A DNA stretch of 64,000 bases from NCBI GenBank assembly GCA_015521705.1, contig WANR01000031.1, positions 1 to 64,000 of the forward strand. The letters are read 5' to 3'. The notes beneath the pieces are model-generated. The model was given only the letters and a program-made list of their open reading frames with translations, made no database searches and was not told the DNA's origin. Position numbers and translations under genes: made by a program. Shown piece after piece: positions 44,724-53,902 of the stretch; position 1 is the first letter of the stretch; each line of letters starts with the position of its first letter. The DNA is from Desulfurococcales archaeon (GTDB taxonomy: Archaea; Thermoproteota; Thermoprotei_A; Sulfolobales; Acidilobaceae).

Positions 44724-45682
44724 TAGGCCTTAACACCCCCACTCATGGCTTCTAGGAGGAGCTTCTGGGTCAGTACGAAGAAAACTATAGTAGGGATCAG
44801 GTAAAGGGTTCCGGCGGCGGCTGCTATTGGTAGATAAGTAGTTTCAATGTTACCTATGACTTCTTCTAGGAAGGTGGCCAAAGTCTTGATCCCCCCAGTA
44901 TATAGGAACACGTGTACGTATATAAGATCCTCCCAGCCCGCCAGAAAAGCGAAGATAGATATAGCGGCTATTCCAGGCTTGATCTGGGGGAGGACTATCT
45001 GTCTCCAAACTCTGATCCTGGAAGCGCCGTCAACCATGGCGCTCCACTCGACCTCCCATGGTATTCTGTCAAAGAAGCCCTTCATTAGCCAGATGCTCAT
45101 AGGTATCTCGAGTGATGCCCTGGCCAGTATAGTATATAGGAACCTGTACTCTGTCAACACGTCTTTGGGCACAGCTCCTAGTGACCAGACGTATATAGCG
45201 TAGACAGCTATTATTAGGGCAACACCGGGGAATGCGTGGAGCAGTATTATGAACTCCATTAGCCCTACTCTGCCCCGGAATTTCATCCTGGAGAAGGCAT
45301 ATCCCGCCATGACGCTTATCAAAACAACTGCTACCGTCACGCCTAGAGCCACTATGAACGTGTTCACTATTATCATTATGAGTTCTCTCAAGTCGTAAAG
45401 CCTACCAGCCGCCGGTTCCAGTTTGCCCTGGAAGAGGAGCTTCCAGTTTGTCGTGCTGTACTCTGCCTCTATAATGTCTGGGCCAGTCACTATCCTGTCA
45501 GCGAAACTTGAGAGCGCCAGCAGTAGGTAGAGGGCAACCAGGGGGAGCGTGGCCAAGCCTACCGCTATACCTATTACGGCGTTCAATCTTCTCCTTTTAA
45601 TGGTCTCAACGTCCCTCAGCTGCTCTACTTTGGGCTTAGCCTTTCTCCTAAACATTCTAGACAGGATGGAAGATGCCATCAC
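44723..45682 (-). CDS. Sugar ABC transporter permease, MalG type (second system)
   Basis: A 319-residue permease with six membrane helices after a longer, charged cytosolic N-terminus (about 35 residues, RMFRRKAKPKVEQ). The EAA-like loop is EWSAMVDGASRIRVWRQIVL followed by PQIKPG. It overlaps the MalF-type gene by 4 bases. It forms the pore with that protein. Confidence 0.92.
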   Translation of the reverse strand: MMASSILSRMFRRKAKPKVEQLRDVETIKRRRLNAVIGIAVGLATLPLVALYLLLALSSFADRIVTGPDIIEAEYSTTNWKLLFQGKLEPAAGRLYDLRELIMIIVNTFIVALGVTVAVVLISVMAGYAFSRMKFRGRVGLMEFIILLHAFPGVALIIAVYAIYVWSLGAVPKDVLTEYRFLYTILARASLEIPMSIWLMKGFFDRIPWEVEWSAMVDGASRIRVWRQIVLPQIKPGIAAISIFAFLAGWEDLIYVHVFLYTGGIKTLATFLEEVIGNIETTYLPIAAAAGTLYLIPTIVFFVLTQKLLLEAMSGGVKA

Positions 45683-46617
45683 AGCTCACCCTTGGGTTCT
45701 TGCATGAGCTTCTTGAACCCCATCAGCCTAAGCACTAGTATCCCTAGGATGCCTCCTATCACTACTAGGATGACTGCTGCAGCAGCCGCGAATCCTTGAT
45801 CGCTTGTTGTGAATGCTGTATTGAACACGTATAGAGCCCAGGGGCTCCCCCACCACTTGTCTATAGCGCCCCATTGTACTAGGAGGAATATGTGGGCGTA
45901 CGTGGTTATCAGGCTTAGCAGCTGCCACACTGTAACGTAGATTATGTGCCATTTCAGCTGTGGCACTAGCACGTAGCGTGTCATCTGGAATGCCGAGGCG
46001 CCCTCGACTCTGGCTGCTATAACGTGCTCTCTGGGCAGGCTACGCAGCGCACTATAGAATACAACCATCCCGAAACTGACGCCTACAAGGCCGTTTACCA
46101 GGATTATTATAGCCCATGCAGATTCGGGGAGTAGTTCAGGACTGTTGCCCCATGCAAGAGGCTTCTCTATCACACCTAGCCGTAGTAGAAGGCTATTGAG
46201 GGTGCCTGATTCGTCTCCTAGGAAGAAGTAGTACCAGATTAGAGAGTAAACTGCTATAGGGGTCATTCTGGGCAGGATCCAAATAAGCCTATAGGGTAGA
46301 GACAAGGATTCGTCCATAAAGAACATTGAGAGGGCCAGGATAAGCCCCCCTAGAACGTTGAATATAAGGGTTATTGTGACAAAGACTATGGTGGTTTTCA
46401 CTACTTTAGTGACGTCTGGATCATTCATGGCCATGTAGAATAGTCTCTCATAGTTCTCCAGGCTTATCTGGTCTAGGTAGCGTGCAAGGTTCCAGTTCTG
46501 CAGCGGCGTGAAGCTAATATATATGGAGAAGAATAGCGGGACCACGTAGAAGACTATTATCAGGAAGAGGGCCGGGGACAGAAAAAACCATATAGGGTTG
46601 GGTTTTGGGATCCTCAA
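45679..46617 (-). CDS. Sugar ABC transporter permease, MalF type (second system)
   Basis: A 312-residue permease with six or seven membrane segments, the first at about 10-30 (FFLSPALFLIIVFYVVPLFF). The EAA-like loop is AARVEGASAFQMTRYVLVPQ. The start at 46617 is 13 bases after the binding-protein stop. Together with the MalG-type protein it completes the transmembrane part. Confidence 0.92.
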   Translation of the reverse strand: MRIPKPNPIWFFLSPALFLIIVFYVVPLFFSIYISFTPLQNWNLARYLDQISLENYERLFYMAMNDPDVTKVVKTTIVFVTITLIFNVLGGLILALSMFFMDESLSLPYRLIWILPRMTPIAVYSLIWYYFFLGDESGTLNSLLLRLGVIEKPLAWGNSPELLPESAWAIIILVNGLVGVSFGMVVFYSALRSLPREHVIAARVEGASAFQMTRYVLVPQLKWHIIYVTVWQLLSLITTYAHIFLLVQWGAIDKWWGSPWALYVFNTAFTTSDQGFAAAAAVILVVIGGILGILVLRLMGFKKLMQEPKGEL

Positions 46618-46630
46618 TTCTCACACCTTG

Positions 46631-48406
46631 CTATGGGAAGCTCCACCCAGAGGGTATCTCTCCACGTATCTCGGTAGCATCTCTTAGCTCGGGGTCGGCA
46701 TTCACCTTGCTCTTGATGAAGTCTATAGCCTCTTCTGGTGTCATCTCTCCGCGTAGCACCTTGTCTACAGCATCTCTGTAAATATCAGCTAGTCTCGGGT
46801 AGAGCGGGTGTATAGGGGTTAGCTTCGTGTATTCTAGCATGTAGCTCGCGTCGCCCAGGAACCTGACGTTGATGTCGTTGACAGTAGCTTTGACGATGTC
46901 TCTTATGCCCTCCTTCACCCTGTCGGAGAGCTCTATTTCAAGGTTAGCTAGCTTTCTGACCCATCCGGGGTCGTTTATAAGGTCGGCAGAAGCCTTCCTG
47001 ACTGGCAGGTGTGCGCTTATGATGCTGTGTATAGCGTTCAGGTCAGGATCGCTAGCCTTAACTACCAGCAGGAAGGCTAGCATGTGGTACACATCCTTTA
47101 ACTCGTCATACTTGGGGTTGTCCTTGCCCGCGTTGCTAGCTATTACCCATACGAACGGCTGGCTTAGCGTTACTGGGCTTAATCCCTCTTCTCCGGCTGG
47201 GAATAGGGTATAGTAGAACAGTTTCTGGACCTCTTCAGCGGTCAAAGGCCTTGTCTCGCCAGTGTTGGGGTCCTTAAAGTAAGGCTTTGTCTGCCACTCT
47301 GTCCAGTGCCAGGTCCCTCCTATCCATACTAGGGTGTTCCCGCTGACGACGCTCGGGTGGATCTGCTTGCCCCAGTCCCAGGCCATCATGTCTTCGGGTA
47401 TAATGCCGTCCCTGGCCATCTTCCACTCTACGTAGAGCCACTTATATACTGCTGGAACGTCGACCACTAGCTTGCCAGTGTTGGGGTCCTCCAGCACTCC
47501 TCCGAAGGCGAATATAAACTGGATCAGGTCTGGGTGGGCGGAGCCCTTTCTGTGGAGGACTCCCCACTCAGTGCAGCCGGTGTCTACTGATGTTTTGGCA
47601 TAATTGTAAACGGTCTTCCAGGTGACTAGGCCTTTCTCTACGGCTTCTTTCAGTTCCATGCCTCTAACGTTTAATATGTCGCCTTTCCCAGCGTCCCTGA
47701 GGCAGGCTATGACGTCTGTCCTCCAATATAGGGGTCTGGCTTCAGTGTCCTGAGGTATACCGTAGAACCTTCCCTTGTATTTTACAGCGTCTAGCAGGCT
47801 TGTGTAGAAGTCTGATATAAACCCGCTGTAGGCATTAACGAAGTCCGTTATATCCAGGAGGTAGCCCTCCTCGGCGAACCTTGCTATGTGCTTGTAGCTG
47901 TTAGCCATTATGTCAGGGTTGGTGGCACTGGCGAAGGCTGTGGCGAAGTCCTCTGCAAGCTGGTCTCCCCCGCCTCTCCTAAAGTTGTCCTCGATAGTTA
48001 TCTTGAAGTCCACGTTGTTCTCTGCCAGTATCTTGTTGAGCCTTTCGGCAGCCTCTACTACTGCCAATGTTCTGAGGACACTGTTGGGGTCTCCCGCTCC
48101 AGCTACGGTGAACTTGGCCTCCTTAACCCCGTTAGCTGATAAGTACTTTCCAATGGCTACTATGTCTTTTTCAATATCACCTGTCAATGTAGGTTTAGCT
48201 GGGGTTGTTTCTGTTGGGGTTTGAGTGGGTGTTTCTGTCGGTGTTGTAGCTGCTGGGGGCGTTGTTTTAGTAGGCGTCTCCTCAGGAGCTTGCTCTCTCA
48301 TAGCGATGATAGCTGCCGCCGCTATTATTATGATAACTACTGCGATGCCTGCTATGAGTGCCCTAGAAGCCCCCCTTCTATATAGAGTATTCCCTGAGAA
48401 CTTCAT
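46631..48406 (-). CDS. Sugar ABC transporter solute-binding protein, Thr-rich linker
   Basis: A 591-residue binding protein. The N-terminus YRRGASRALIAGIAVV plus a run of I/A is a pilin-like class III signal. A Thr/Pro linker (about 45-75) follows, as in glycosylated crenarchaeal binding proteins that assemble on the cell surface. The mature part is a family-1 binding protein with ITDFVNAYSGFISDFY, YGIPQDTEARPLYWRTD and IWIGGTWHWTEW-like segments. The ATG at 48406 with GGAGAGG upstream is preferred over TTG at 48427. It is the first gene of the operon, with a TATA region near 48450. Oligosaccharide is the likely ligand. Confidence 0.92.
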   Translation of the reverse strand: MKFSGNTLYRRGASRALIAGIAVVIIIIAAAAIIAMREQAPEETPTKTTPPAATTPTETPTQTPTETTPAKPTLTGDIEKDIVAIGKYLSANGVKEAKFTVAGAGDPNSVLRTLAVVEAAERLNKILAENNVDFKITIEDNFRRGGGDQLAEDFATAFASATNPDIMANSYKHIARFAEEGYLLDITDFVNAYSGFISDFYTSLLDAVKYKGRFYGIPQDTEARPLYWRTDVIACLRDAGKGDILNVRGMELKEAVEKGLVTWKTVYNYAKTSVDTGCTEWGVLHRKGSAHPDLIQFIFAFGGVLEDPNTGKLVVDVPAVYKWLYVEWKMARDGIIPEDMMAWDWGKQIHPSVVSGNTLVWIGGTWHWTEWQTKPYFKDPNTGETRPLTAEEVQKLFYYTLFPAGEEGLSPVTLSQPFVWVIASNAGKDNPKYDELKDVYHMLAFLLVVKASDPDLNAIHSIISAHLPVRKASADLINDPGWVRKLANLEIELSDRVKEGIRDIVKATVNDINVRFLGDASYMLEYTKLTPIHPLYPRLADIYRDAVDKVLRGEMTPEEAIDFIKSKVNADPELRDATEIRGEIPSGWSFP

Positions 48407-48544
48407 GATGCCTCTCCTCTTCTTCAATTGTATGGTAAACCCTCCATGTATTATAAATATTTTTCTCTTAAACTATATAGGGTAAAAACAGATTGTTTAT
48501 TAGAAAAGATTACACGCCGCGCCGCAAGCCTAGAATGCTCCTTA

Positions 48545-48563
48545 GTATATACCGGGTATATAC
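48545..48563. promoter_or_regulatory. 19-bp palindrome over the hemA TATA box
   Basis: GTATATACC-G-GGTATATAC is a perfect 9-bp inverted repeat around one central base. The right arm contains the most likely TATA box (GGTATATAC) for the tetrapyrrole operon, whose first ATG is at 48599. A protein bound here would block TBP, so it looks like an operator. The regulator is not identified. Confidence 0.6.
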
Positions 48564-48598
48564 GTGTCACCCTTGTTATTGTGGTTTAGTACCTATTA

Positions 48599-49870
48599 AT
48601 GCCAACCCGCTTAATCGGCCCTTTTAATGTAGTCATTATAGGGATTAGGGTGGCCGCCACGCTCGGCGAGGCTAAGCTATCCCGCCTTCTAGCCTACTCC
48701 CTCGATTACAGGAAAGCAGGTAAGGATGCTGCAAAGAGGCTGCTAGAGCCCAAGGAAGCCTATAGGAGGCTCTACAGCTTGGTGGAGGGTATTGTTGTGC
48801 TTTCTACTTGTGCCCGGTACGAGATTTACATGGATATAGCCGATAGAAGTGCTGGTTTGGACGATGCTGTTAGAGAAGTTTATGGCGATTACTATGGCCT
48901 GGCCTCCAGGCTCGAGGGCATAGACGCTGTTAGGCACCTATTTAGGGTAGCTGCCGGCCTAGAATCACCTATAATAGGTGAACCAGAGATCCTGGGCCAG
49001 GTGAAGAATGCATGGCTTCACGCCAAGGAGAACCTCTATACAAGCAGGCTCATAGACATGGTGTTCCACAGGGCCATAGTCGCAGGTAAGAGGGCTAGAT
49101 CCGAGACGGGCATAAGTAGGGGAGTTATAGGCTATCCTCAAGCTGCTGTTATAACAGCCTCGCGGATCATAGGCGACTTGAACGGGAAGAAAATAGCCGT
49201 TATAGGTGCAGGCCAAGCAGCATCGTCCATAGTATCGTTTCTGTGTTCCAGGTGGGAACCAGGGCTTCTGGTAGTTTATAACAGAACCCCAGGGAAGGCT
49301 AAGAGCCTTGCTTCCAAGTGTCCTAATGGGCTACATAGGTCGTTAAAAGAGATGGATAACATGGTGGATTATGATGCAGTTTTTGTGGCCGTTAGCGGGT
49401 TTAATGGTGGACTTAGGGGCCTGGAGAAGGCTGGAGTCATAGTTGACATCTCCATTCCACCCGTTATAGGCAAGGGCGGGGGCCTGAGGGTTTTGCATTT
49501 AGAGGATGTTAAGAGGGTCTCGATGGAGGGTATTGCCTCTAGAAATAGAGAGGCTTCAAAGGTGGAGCTCATAGTGATTGAGGAGGTTAGGAAACTCATT
49601 GATGCCGTTAAAGCGGAAGAGGCTAATGCTGCGGTGGCGGCTATTTTTGAGTATGTGCGTGCATCAGCGACGGCAGAACGCCAGCTAACGCTTAAATCTC
49701 TGAGCAGAGGAGAGGACGTTGAAAGGGTTCTAGAGATAGCTTTTGACAGCTTCTCCAGAAAGATCCTCAGACCCCTAGTATTAGCTCTTAGAAAGATAGC
49801 TAGGGAGGGCGATATGAGAGCCATCGACATTATTCGAGAGGCCTACAGGAGGGAGCTCGGGGGCGAGTAG
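48599..49870 (+). CDS. hemA: Glutamyl-tRNA reductase
   Basis: A 423-residue enzyme that reduces Glu-tRNA to glutamate-1-semialdehyde, the first committed step of C5 tetrapyrrole synthesis. The catalytic cysteine is in LSTCARYEIY. The GluTR-specific segment is GLESPIIGEPEILGQVKNAW, the NADPH site KIAVIGAGQAASSIV, and the C-terminal dimerisation helices start near residue 320. It opens the hem operon; hemB starts 2 bases after its stop. Confidence 0.96.
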   Translation: MPTRLIGPFNVVIIGIRVAATLGEAKLSRLLAYSLDYRKAGKDAAKRLLEPKEAYRRLYSLVEGIVVLSTCARYEIYMDIADRSAGLDDAVREVYGDYYGLASRLEGIDAVRHLFRVAAGLESPIIGEPEILGQVKNAWLHAKENLYTSRLIDMVFHRAIVAGKRARSETGISRGVIGYPQAAVITASRIIGDLNGKKIAVIGAGQAASSIVSFLCSRWEPGLLVVYNRTPGKAKSLASKCPNGLHRSLKEMDNMVDYDAVFVAVSGFNGGLRGLEKAGVIVDISIPPVIGKGGGLRVLHLEDVKRVSMEGIASRNREASKVELIVIEEVRKLIDAVKAEEANAAVAAIFEYVRASATAERQLTLKSLSRGEDVERVLEIAFDSFSRKILRPLVLALRKIAREGDMRAIDIIREAYRRELGGE

Positions 49871-49871
49871 C

Positions 49872-50885
49872 ATGAGTCCTTTCAGAGACAGGCCAAGGAG
49901 GCTTAGACTATCCAAGGCAGTTAGGGATCTTGTAGCTGAGACGTCTATCGAAGCCTCCTCCCTGATGCTCCCAATTTTCGTTAAGGAGGGAATAAAGGAT
50001 AGAGAGCCTGCCCAGGGCCTTGAGGGCCACTACTACTATCCGCCGGCCTCGAAGAGTCTCCTTAACGTCATTAGTGGTGCTCTGGATCTTGGCGTTAAGT
50101 CCTTCTTATTGTTCGGGGTTACAAGTAGGAAGGACAGCAGGGGCTCTACAGCTTTTGACCAGAAGGGGCCCGTCCAAGCGGCTCTAAGATTTATCAGGAG
50201 AGAGCTCGGGTGGGAGCCTCTAATATTTACCGATGTCTGCGTTTGTGGCTACACGGACCATGGCCACTGTGGCATAGTGAGGGAAACCAGGAGAGGCCTG
50301 GTCGTGGATAATGACTCTACTCTAGAAGTTTACGCTAAAATAGCTGTCAGCCATGCAGAGGCAGGCACGGATTTCGTGGCTCCCTCTGGGATGATGGACG
50401 GCCAGGTTTCAGCTATAAGGGAAGCCTTGGACAAGGCTGGCTACGCTGATGTCGGCATAATGGCTTACTCGGCAAAGTATGCCAGCTCCTTCTATGGGCC
50501 CTTTAGGATAGTTGCTGGGTCTGCCCCCAGGTTCGGCGATAGGAGGAGCTACCAAATGGATCCACGTAACTCTAGAGAGGCCGTGAAGGAAGCCTTAAAG
50601 GACGTAAGTGAGGGGGCTGACATTGTCATGGTTAAACCAGCCCTGGCTTATCTCGACGTGATTTCGTTGTTAAAGGAGAAGCTCTCTGGGATCCCCTTAG
50701 CGGCGTATAATGTTAGCGGCGAGTATATGCTAGTGAAGCTGGGAGCTAAGGCAGGGCTTATAGATGGTGAAGTAGCCATGATGGAGGTGTTGACTGCTAT
50801 GAAGAGGGCTGGAGCCGACATTATAATTACTTATCATGCCCTTGAGGCGGCTGAGATGCTTAGGAGAGGCTATAGCCCCTTCTAG
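49872..50885 (+). CDS. hemB: Porphobilinogen synthase (ALA dehydratase)
   Basis: A 337-residue enzyme that condenses two 5-aminolevulinates to porphobilinogen. The Zn-binding cysteines are in CVCGYTDHGHCG, so this is the zinc type. The catalytic lysines lie in YSAKYASSFYGPFR and in MVKPALAYLD. PSGMMDGQVSAIREAL is the family's central signature. Starts at the ATG two bases after hemA. Confidence 0.96.
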   Translation: MSPFRDRPRRLRLSKAVRDLVAETSIEASSLMLPIFVKEGIKDREPAQGLEGHYYYPPASKSLLNVISGALDLGVKSFLLFGVTSRKDSRGSTAFDQKGPVQAALRFIRRELGWEPLIFTDVCVCGYTDHGHCGIVRETRRGLVVDNDSTLEVYAKIAVSHAEAGTDFVAPSGMMDGQVSAIREALDKAGYADVGIMAYSAKYASSFYGPFRIVAGSAPRFGDRRSYQMDPRNSREAVKEALKDVSEGADIVMVKPALAYLDVISLLKEKLSGIPLAAYNVSGEYMLVKLGAKAGLIDGEVAMMEVLTAMKRAGADIIITYHALEAAEMLRRGYSPF

Positions 50886-50897
50886 CCTGGAGGTCAG

Positions 50898-52214
50898 GTG
50901 GCCGTGAGCAGATCCAGCGAGGAATTGTTAGTCGAAGCGTCTAAAGTGTTTCCGGGCGGCGTTAATAGTCCTGTAAGAGCGCTTGTGAAGCCTTATCCCT
51001 TCTATGTAGCTAGCGCTGAGGGGCCTTTCGTGTACACGGTTGAAGGGAGGAGGCTACTGGATCTTGTCATGGCTTATGGCCCCCTAATACTGGGCCACAG
51101 AGACAAGCGGGTATTGGATGCTATTAGAGAGCAGCTAGAGAAAGGATGGCTCTACGGGGCGCCATACGAGGCTGAAATAGAGCTGGCAAAAGCAATACTC
51201 AGACACTACAAGCCTGGAGGCATGGTAAGGTTTGTCAATAGTGGCACGGAGGCCACTATGACTGCTATAAGACTGGCTAGGGGGGCCACGGGGAGAAAGT
51301 ATATAGTTAAATTCGATGGCTGCTATCATGGAGCCCACGACTACGTACTTGTAGCCGCTGGGAGCGCTATGGGAGAGTACGGCCTCCCATCTAGCGAAGG
51401 CGTCCTCAGCGACTCCGCACGGTACACCCTTGTGGCGGAGTTCAACGATGAACCTGGCATAGAGAGGCTTGTAGCGCGCATGGGCGGTGAAATAGCTGCT
51501 ATAATAGTTGAGCCTGTTATTGGGAACTCTGGCGTGATACCAGCTAGGCCCTCTTTTCTAAGAACACTGAGACAGCTGGCCGACGAGTGGGGTTTTCTCC
51601 TAATATTCGACGAGGTTATAACCGGGTTTAGGCTAGGTCTCGGCGGAGCCCAGGAGTACTATGGTGTCGAGGCAGATATAGTAGTTCTGGGCAAGATTGT
51701 TGGAGGAGGTTTCCCCATAGGTGTTGTCGTTGGTTCCAGGGATCTCATGGAGAACCTGGCACCCTTGGGTAGAGTGTTTAACGCTGGAACATTCAACGCT
51801 CACCCGGTTTCTATGGTTGCTGGGCTGGCTACCATAAGGATACTAGAGTCGACGGACGCGCTAGAGATTGCCTCCAGGGCCATGAAGCTAGTGACTGACA
51901 TACTAGGAGAGAGCGTTGTGGAGTCAGGCCTGCCCCACGCAATTAACAGGGTGGAGAGCATGGCTCAAATATTCTTCGTCGACGGTGTTGTTGACAGTGC
52001 TTCCAAGGCTAGGAGGAGCGATAAGAGGATCTATACTAGGCTCCACGAAGAATTGCTGAGAAGAGGGGTTTTCATAGCACCAAGCCAAATGGAGGCTCTC
52101 TTCACTTCCTCAAGCCACACACGCAGCCATCTCGGGATCCTAGAAGAGGCATTACCTGAGGCCGTTCGCGAGGTAGTGAAGGATGCCAGGTTTAAAGGTC
52201 AGGGTAGCAACTAG
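50898..52214 (+). CDS. hemL: Glutamate-1-semialdehyde 2,1-aminomutase
   Basis: A 438-residue PLP enzyme that converts glutamate-1-semialdehyde to 5-aminolevulinate. Motifs: FPGGVNSPVRA, GPLILGHRDKRVLDAI, FVNSGTEATMTAIRLARG, IFDEVITGFRLGLGGAQ, and the PLP lysine in VLGKIVGGGFPIG. The GTG start is at 50898, 12 bases after hemB. Its end overlaps the hemC start by 32 bases. Confidence 0.96.
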   Translation: MAVSRSSEELLVEASKVFPGGVNSPVRALVKPYPFYVASAEGPFVYTVEGRRLLDLVMAYGPLILGHRDKRVLDAIREQLEKGWLYGAPYEAEIELAKAILRHYKPGGMVRFVNSGTEATMTAIRLARGATGRKYIVKFDGCYHGAHDYVLVAAGSAMGEYGLPSSEGVLSDSARYTLVAEFNDEPGIERLVARMGGEIAAIIVEPVIGNSGVIPARPSFLRTLRQLADEWGFLLIFDEVITGFRLGLGGAQEYYGVEADIVVLGKIVGGGFPIGVVVGSRDLMENLAPLGRVFNAGTFNAHPVSMVAGLATIRILESTDALEIASRAMKLVTDILGESVVESGLPHAINRVESMAQIFFVDGVVDSASKARRSDKRIYTRLHEELLRRGVFIAPSQMEALFTSSSHTRSHLGILEEALPEAVREVVKDARFKGQGSN

Positions 52215-53091
52215 AGGGAGCAAGCTTAGCATAGAGCAGGTAAAGATAGCGCTATCTCATATAAGTAGGGTGCTAGGGAAGGTAGAATACGAGCTTGTAA
52301 TAGTTAAAACGCGTGGAGACATTGTAACAGATAAGCCCATCAGAGATATAGGGTTCAAGGGTGTCTTCGAAAAGGAAGTAAATCAGGCCGTACTTGATGG
52401 GAGAGCGGATATCGCGATCCACAGCATGAAGGATCTCCCGGCACGAATAGACGAGAGACTGGATATAGTAGTCGTGCCTCCCCGCGGAGATCCCAGAGAC
52501 GCTATAGTGCCTCCGCCTCCAGGCCCCACACTGAGATCGCTACCGGAGAGAGCGGTCGTCGGGACCTCTAGTGCTAGGAGAGAGGCTCTACTGTTATACC
52601 ATAATGATGGGATAACGGTGAAGCCTCTTAGGGGGAACCTAGACACGCGCCTAGGGAAGCTCTCTGCAGGCGAGTATGATTATATAGTGGTTTCAGAAGC
52701 TGGCCTCCAAAGACTAGGCGTCAGGGTTGAAAGGCTAGTGTTGCCTATATACGATTTCCCTCCGGCCCCTGGACAGGGATTAATAGCTGTTGTAGGGCTT
52801 AAGGGGGACCCTCTTGCATCGAAGCTTAGGAAAGCTGATGACAAGCTTTCAAGGATAATGGCCGAGGCTGAAAGAGCTTTTCTCGAGAAAGCCGGTGGAG
52901 GGTGCAGGATACCGGTAGGCGGTGTGGCTGTAGTCAGGGGGGACAAAATACTGTTTACAGCGGCTGTCGTGTCTCCTGACGGCTCGCGCGCCTTTTGGGT
53001 GCGAAGCAAGGGGGATATAAGAGACCCCAGAAGGGTCGGCTTGGAGGCAGGCGAGGCTATTAGTGCTGGAATAGAAAAGGTGCTGGAGTGA
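52183..53091 (+). CDS. hemC: Hydroxymethylbilane synthase (porphobilinogen deaminase)
   Basis: A 302-residue enzyme that joins four porphobilinogens. The N-terminus is VRVATRGSKLSIEQVKIAL, the arginine-rich binding site is in VGTSSARREALL and KPLRGNLDTRLGKL, and the cofactor-holding cysteine is in GGGCRIPVG. The ATG at 52183 overlaps the end of hemL by 32 bases, suggesting coupled translation. Confidence 0.96.
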   Translation: MPGLKVRVATRGSKLSIEQVKIALSHISRVLGKVEYELVIVKTRGDIVTDKPIRDIGFKGVFEKEVNQAVLDGRADIAIHSMKDLPARIDERLDIVVVPPRGDPRDAIVPPPPGPTLRSLPERAVVGTSSARREALLLYHNDGITVKPLRGNLDTRLGKLSAGEYDYIVVSEAGLQRLGVRVERLVLPIYDFPPAPGQGLIAVVGLKGDPLASKLRKADDKLSRIMAEAERAFLEKAGGGCRIPVGGVAVVRGDKILFTAAVVSPDGSRAFWVRSKGDIRDPRRVGLEAGEAISAGIEKVLE

Positions 53092-53107
53092 TGCAGGTGA
53101 TCTAGCT

Positions 53108-53902
53108 TTGCGCGAGGACTCTGGAGCCTGCCCTAGTAAGCCAGGGGACAGCGGCAAGGGTGTAGTCTATGTAGTAGGCGCGGGTCCCGGCGACCCCGAG
53201 CTCATAACGATTAAAGGGTTGAGGCTTATCGAAATAGCTGATGTCATAGTCTATGACAGGCTAGCGCCCAGGGAACTCCTGAGGCATGCAAAGAAAGGAG
53301 CCGAGCTAGTGTATGCTGGTAAAGAACCGGGATTCCATGCCATGAGCCAGGATGATATAAACAAGTTATTACTCGACAGGGCTACTAGGGGGCTCACGGT
53401 TGTTAGGCTAAAGGGAGGGGATCCTCTGGTTTTTGGCCGTGGAGAAGAGGAATGCCTATTCCTGGCTCGCCACGGAGTAGAGTGCATAATAGTACCCGGG
53501 ATCCCTAGTTTCATAGGAGCAGCAGCATACGCTATGATCCCTCTGACCTCACGCGGTTATTCATCTAGTTTTGCCGTAGTGACTGGCAAAGAGGCTCCAG
53601 AGAAGGGCTTCACGTCGGTCAGGCTCGGGGATATTGCTAGGGCCGTAGACACTATAATAGTGTTGATGGGCGCCTCTAGATCGCCAGAGATATTCGAAGA
53701 ACTCATCAAGGTTTTAGGCAGTAACGCTCTAGGGGCTGTCGTGATCAACGCCACGCGCGGAGACCAGGTCGTTATAGAGGGGACGTTGGGCGAGCTTCTA
53801 CACCTTGCCAGGAAAGGCAGGATCAGGAACCCGGCGGTTATAATTGTGGGCAAGACTGTGGGTTTGAGGGAGAAGCTTTGCGCAGAAAGTGTAGAGTCCT
53901 AG
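53108..53902 (+). CDS. cobA: Uroporphyrinogen-III C-methyltransferase (SUMT)
   Basis: A 264-residue SAM-dependent enzyme that methylates C2 and C7 of uroporphyrinogen III to give precorrin-2. Motifs: VGAGPGDPELITIKGLRLI, VVRLKGGDPLVFGRGEEE, VVPGIPSFIGAAAYAMIPLT and INATRGDQVVIEGTL. The start is TTG at 53108. The upstream extension of about 15 residues before VVYVVGAGPGDP is not part of the fold. This places the operon on the siroheme/cobalamin branch. Confidence 0.94.
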   Translation: MREDSGACPSKPGDSGKGVVYVVGAGPGDPELITIKGLRLIEIADVIVYDRLAPRELLRHAKKGAELVYAGKEPGFHAMSQDDINKLLLDRATRGLTVVRLKGGDPLVFGRGEEECLFLARHGVECIIVPGIPSFIGAAAYAMIPLTSRGYSSSFAVVTGKEAPEKGFTSVRLGDIARAVDTIIVLMGASRSPEIFEELIKVLGSNALGAVVINATRGDQVVIEGTLGELLHLARKGRIRNPAVIIVGKTVGLREKLCAESVES

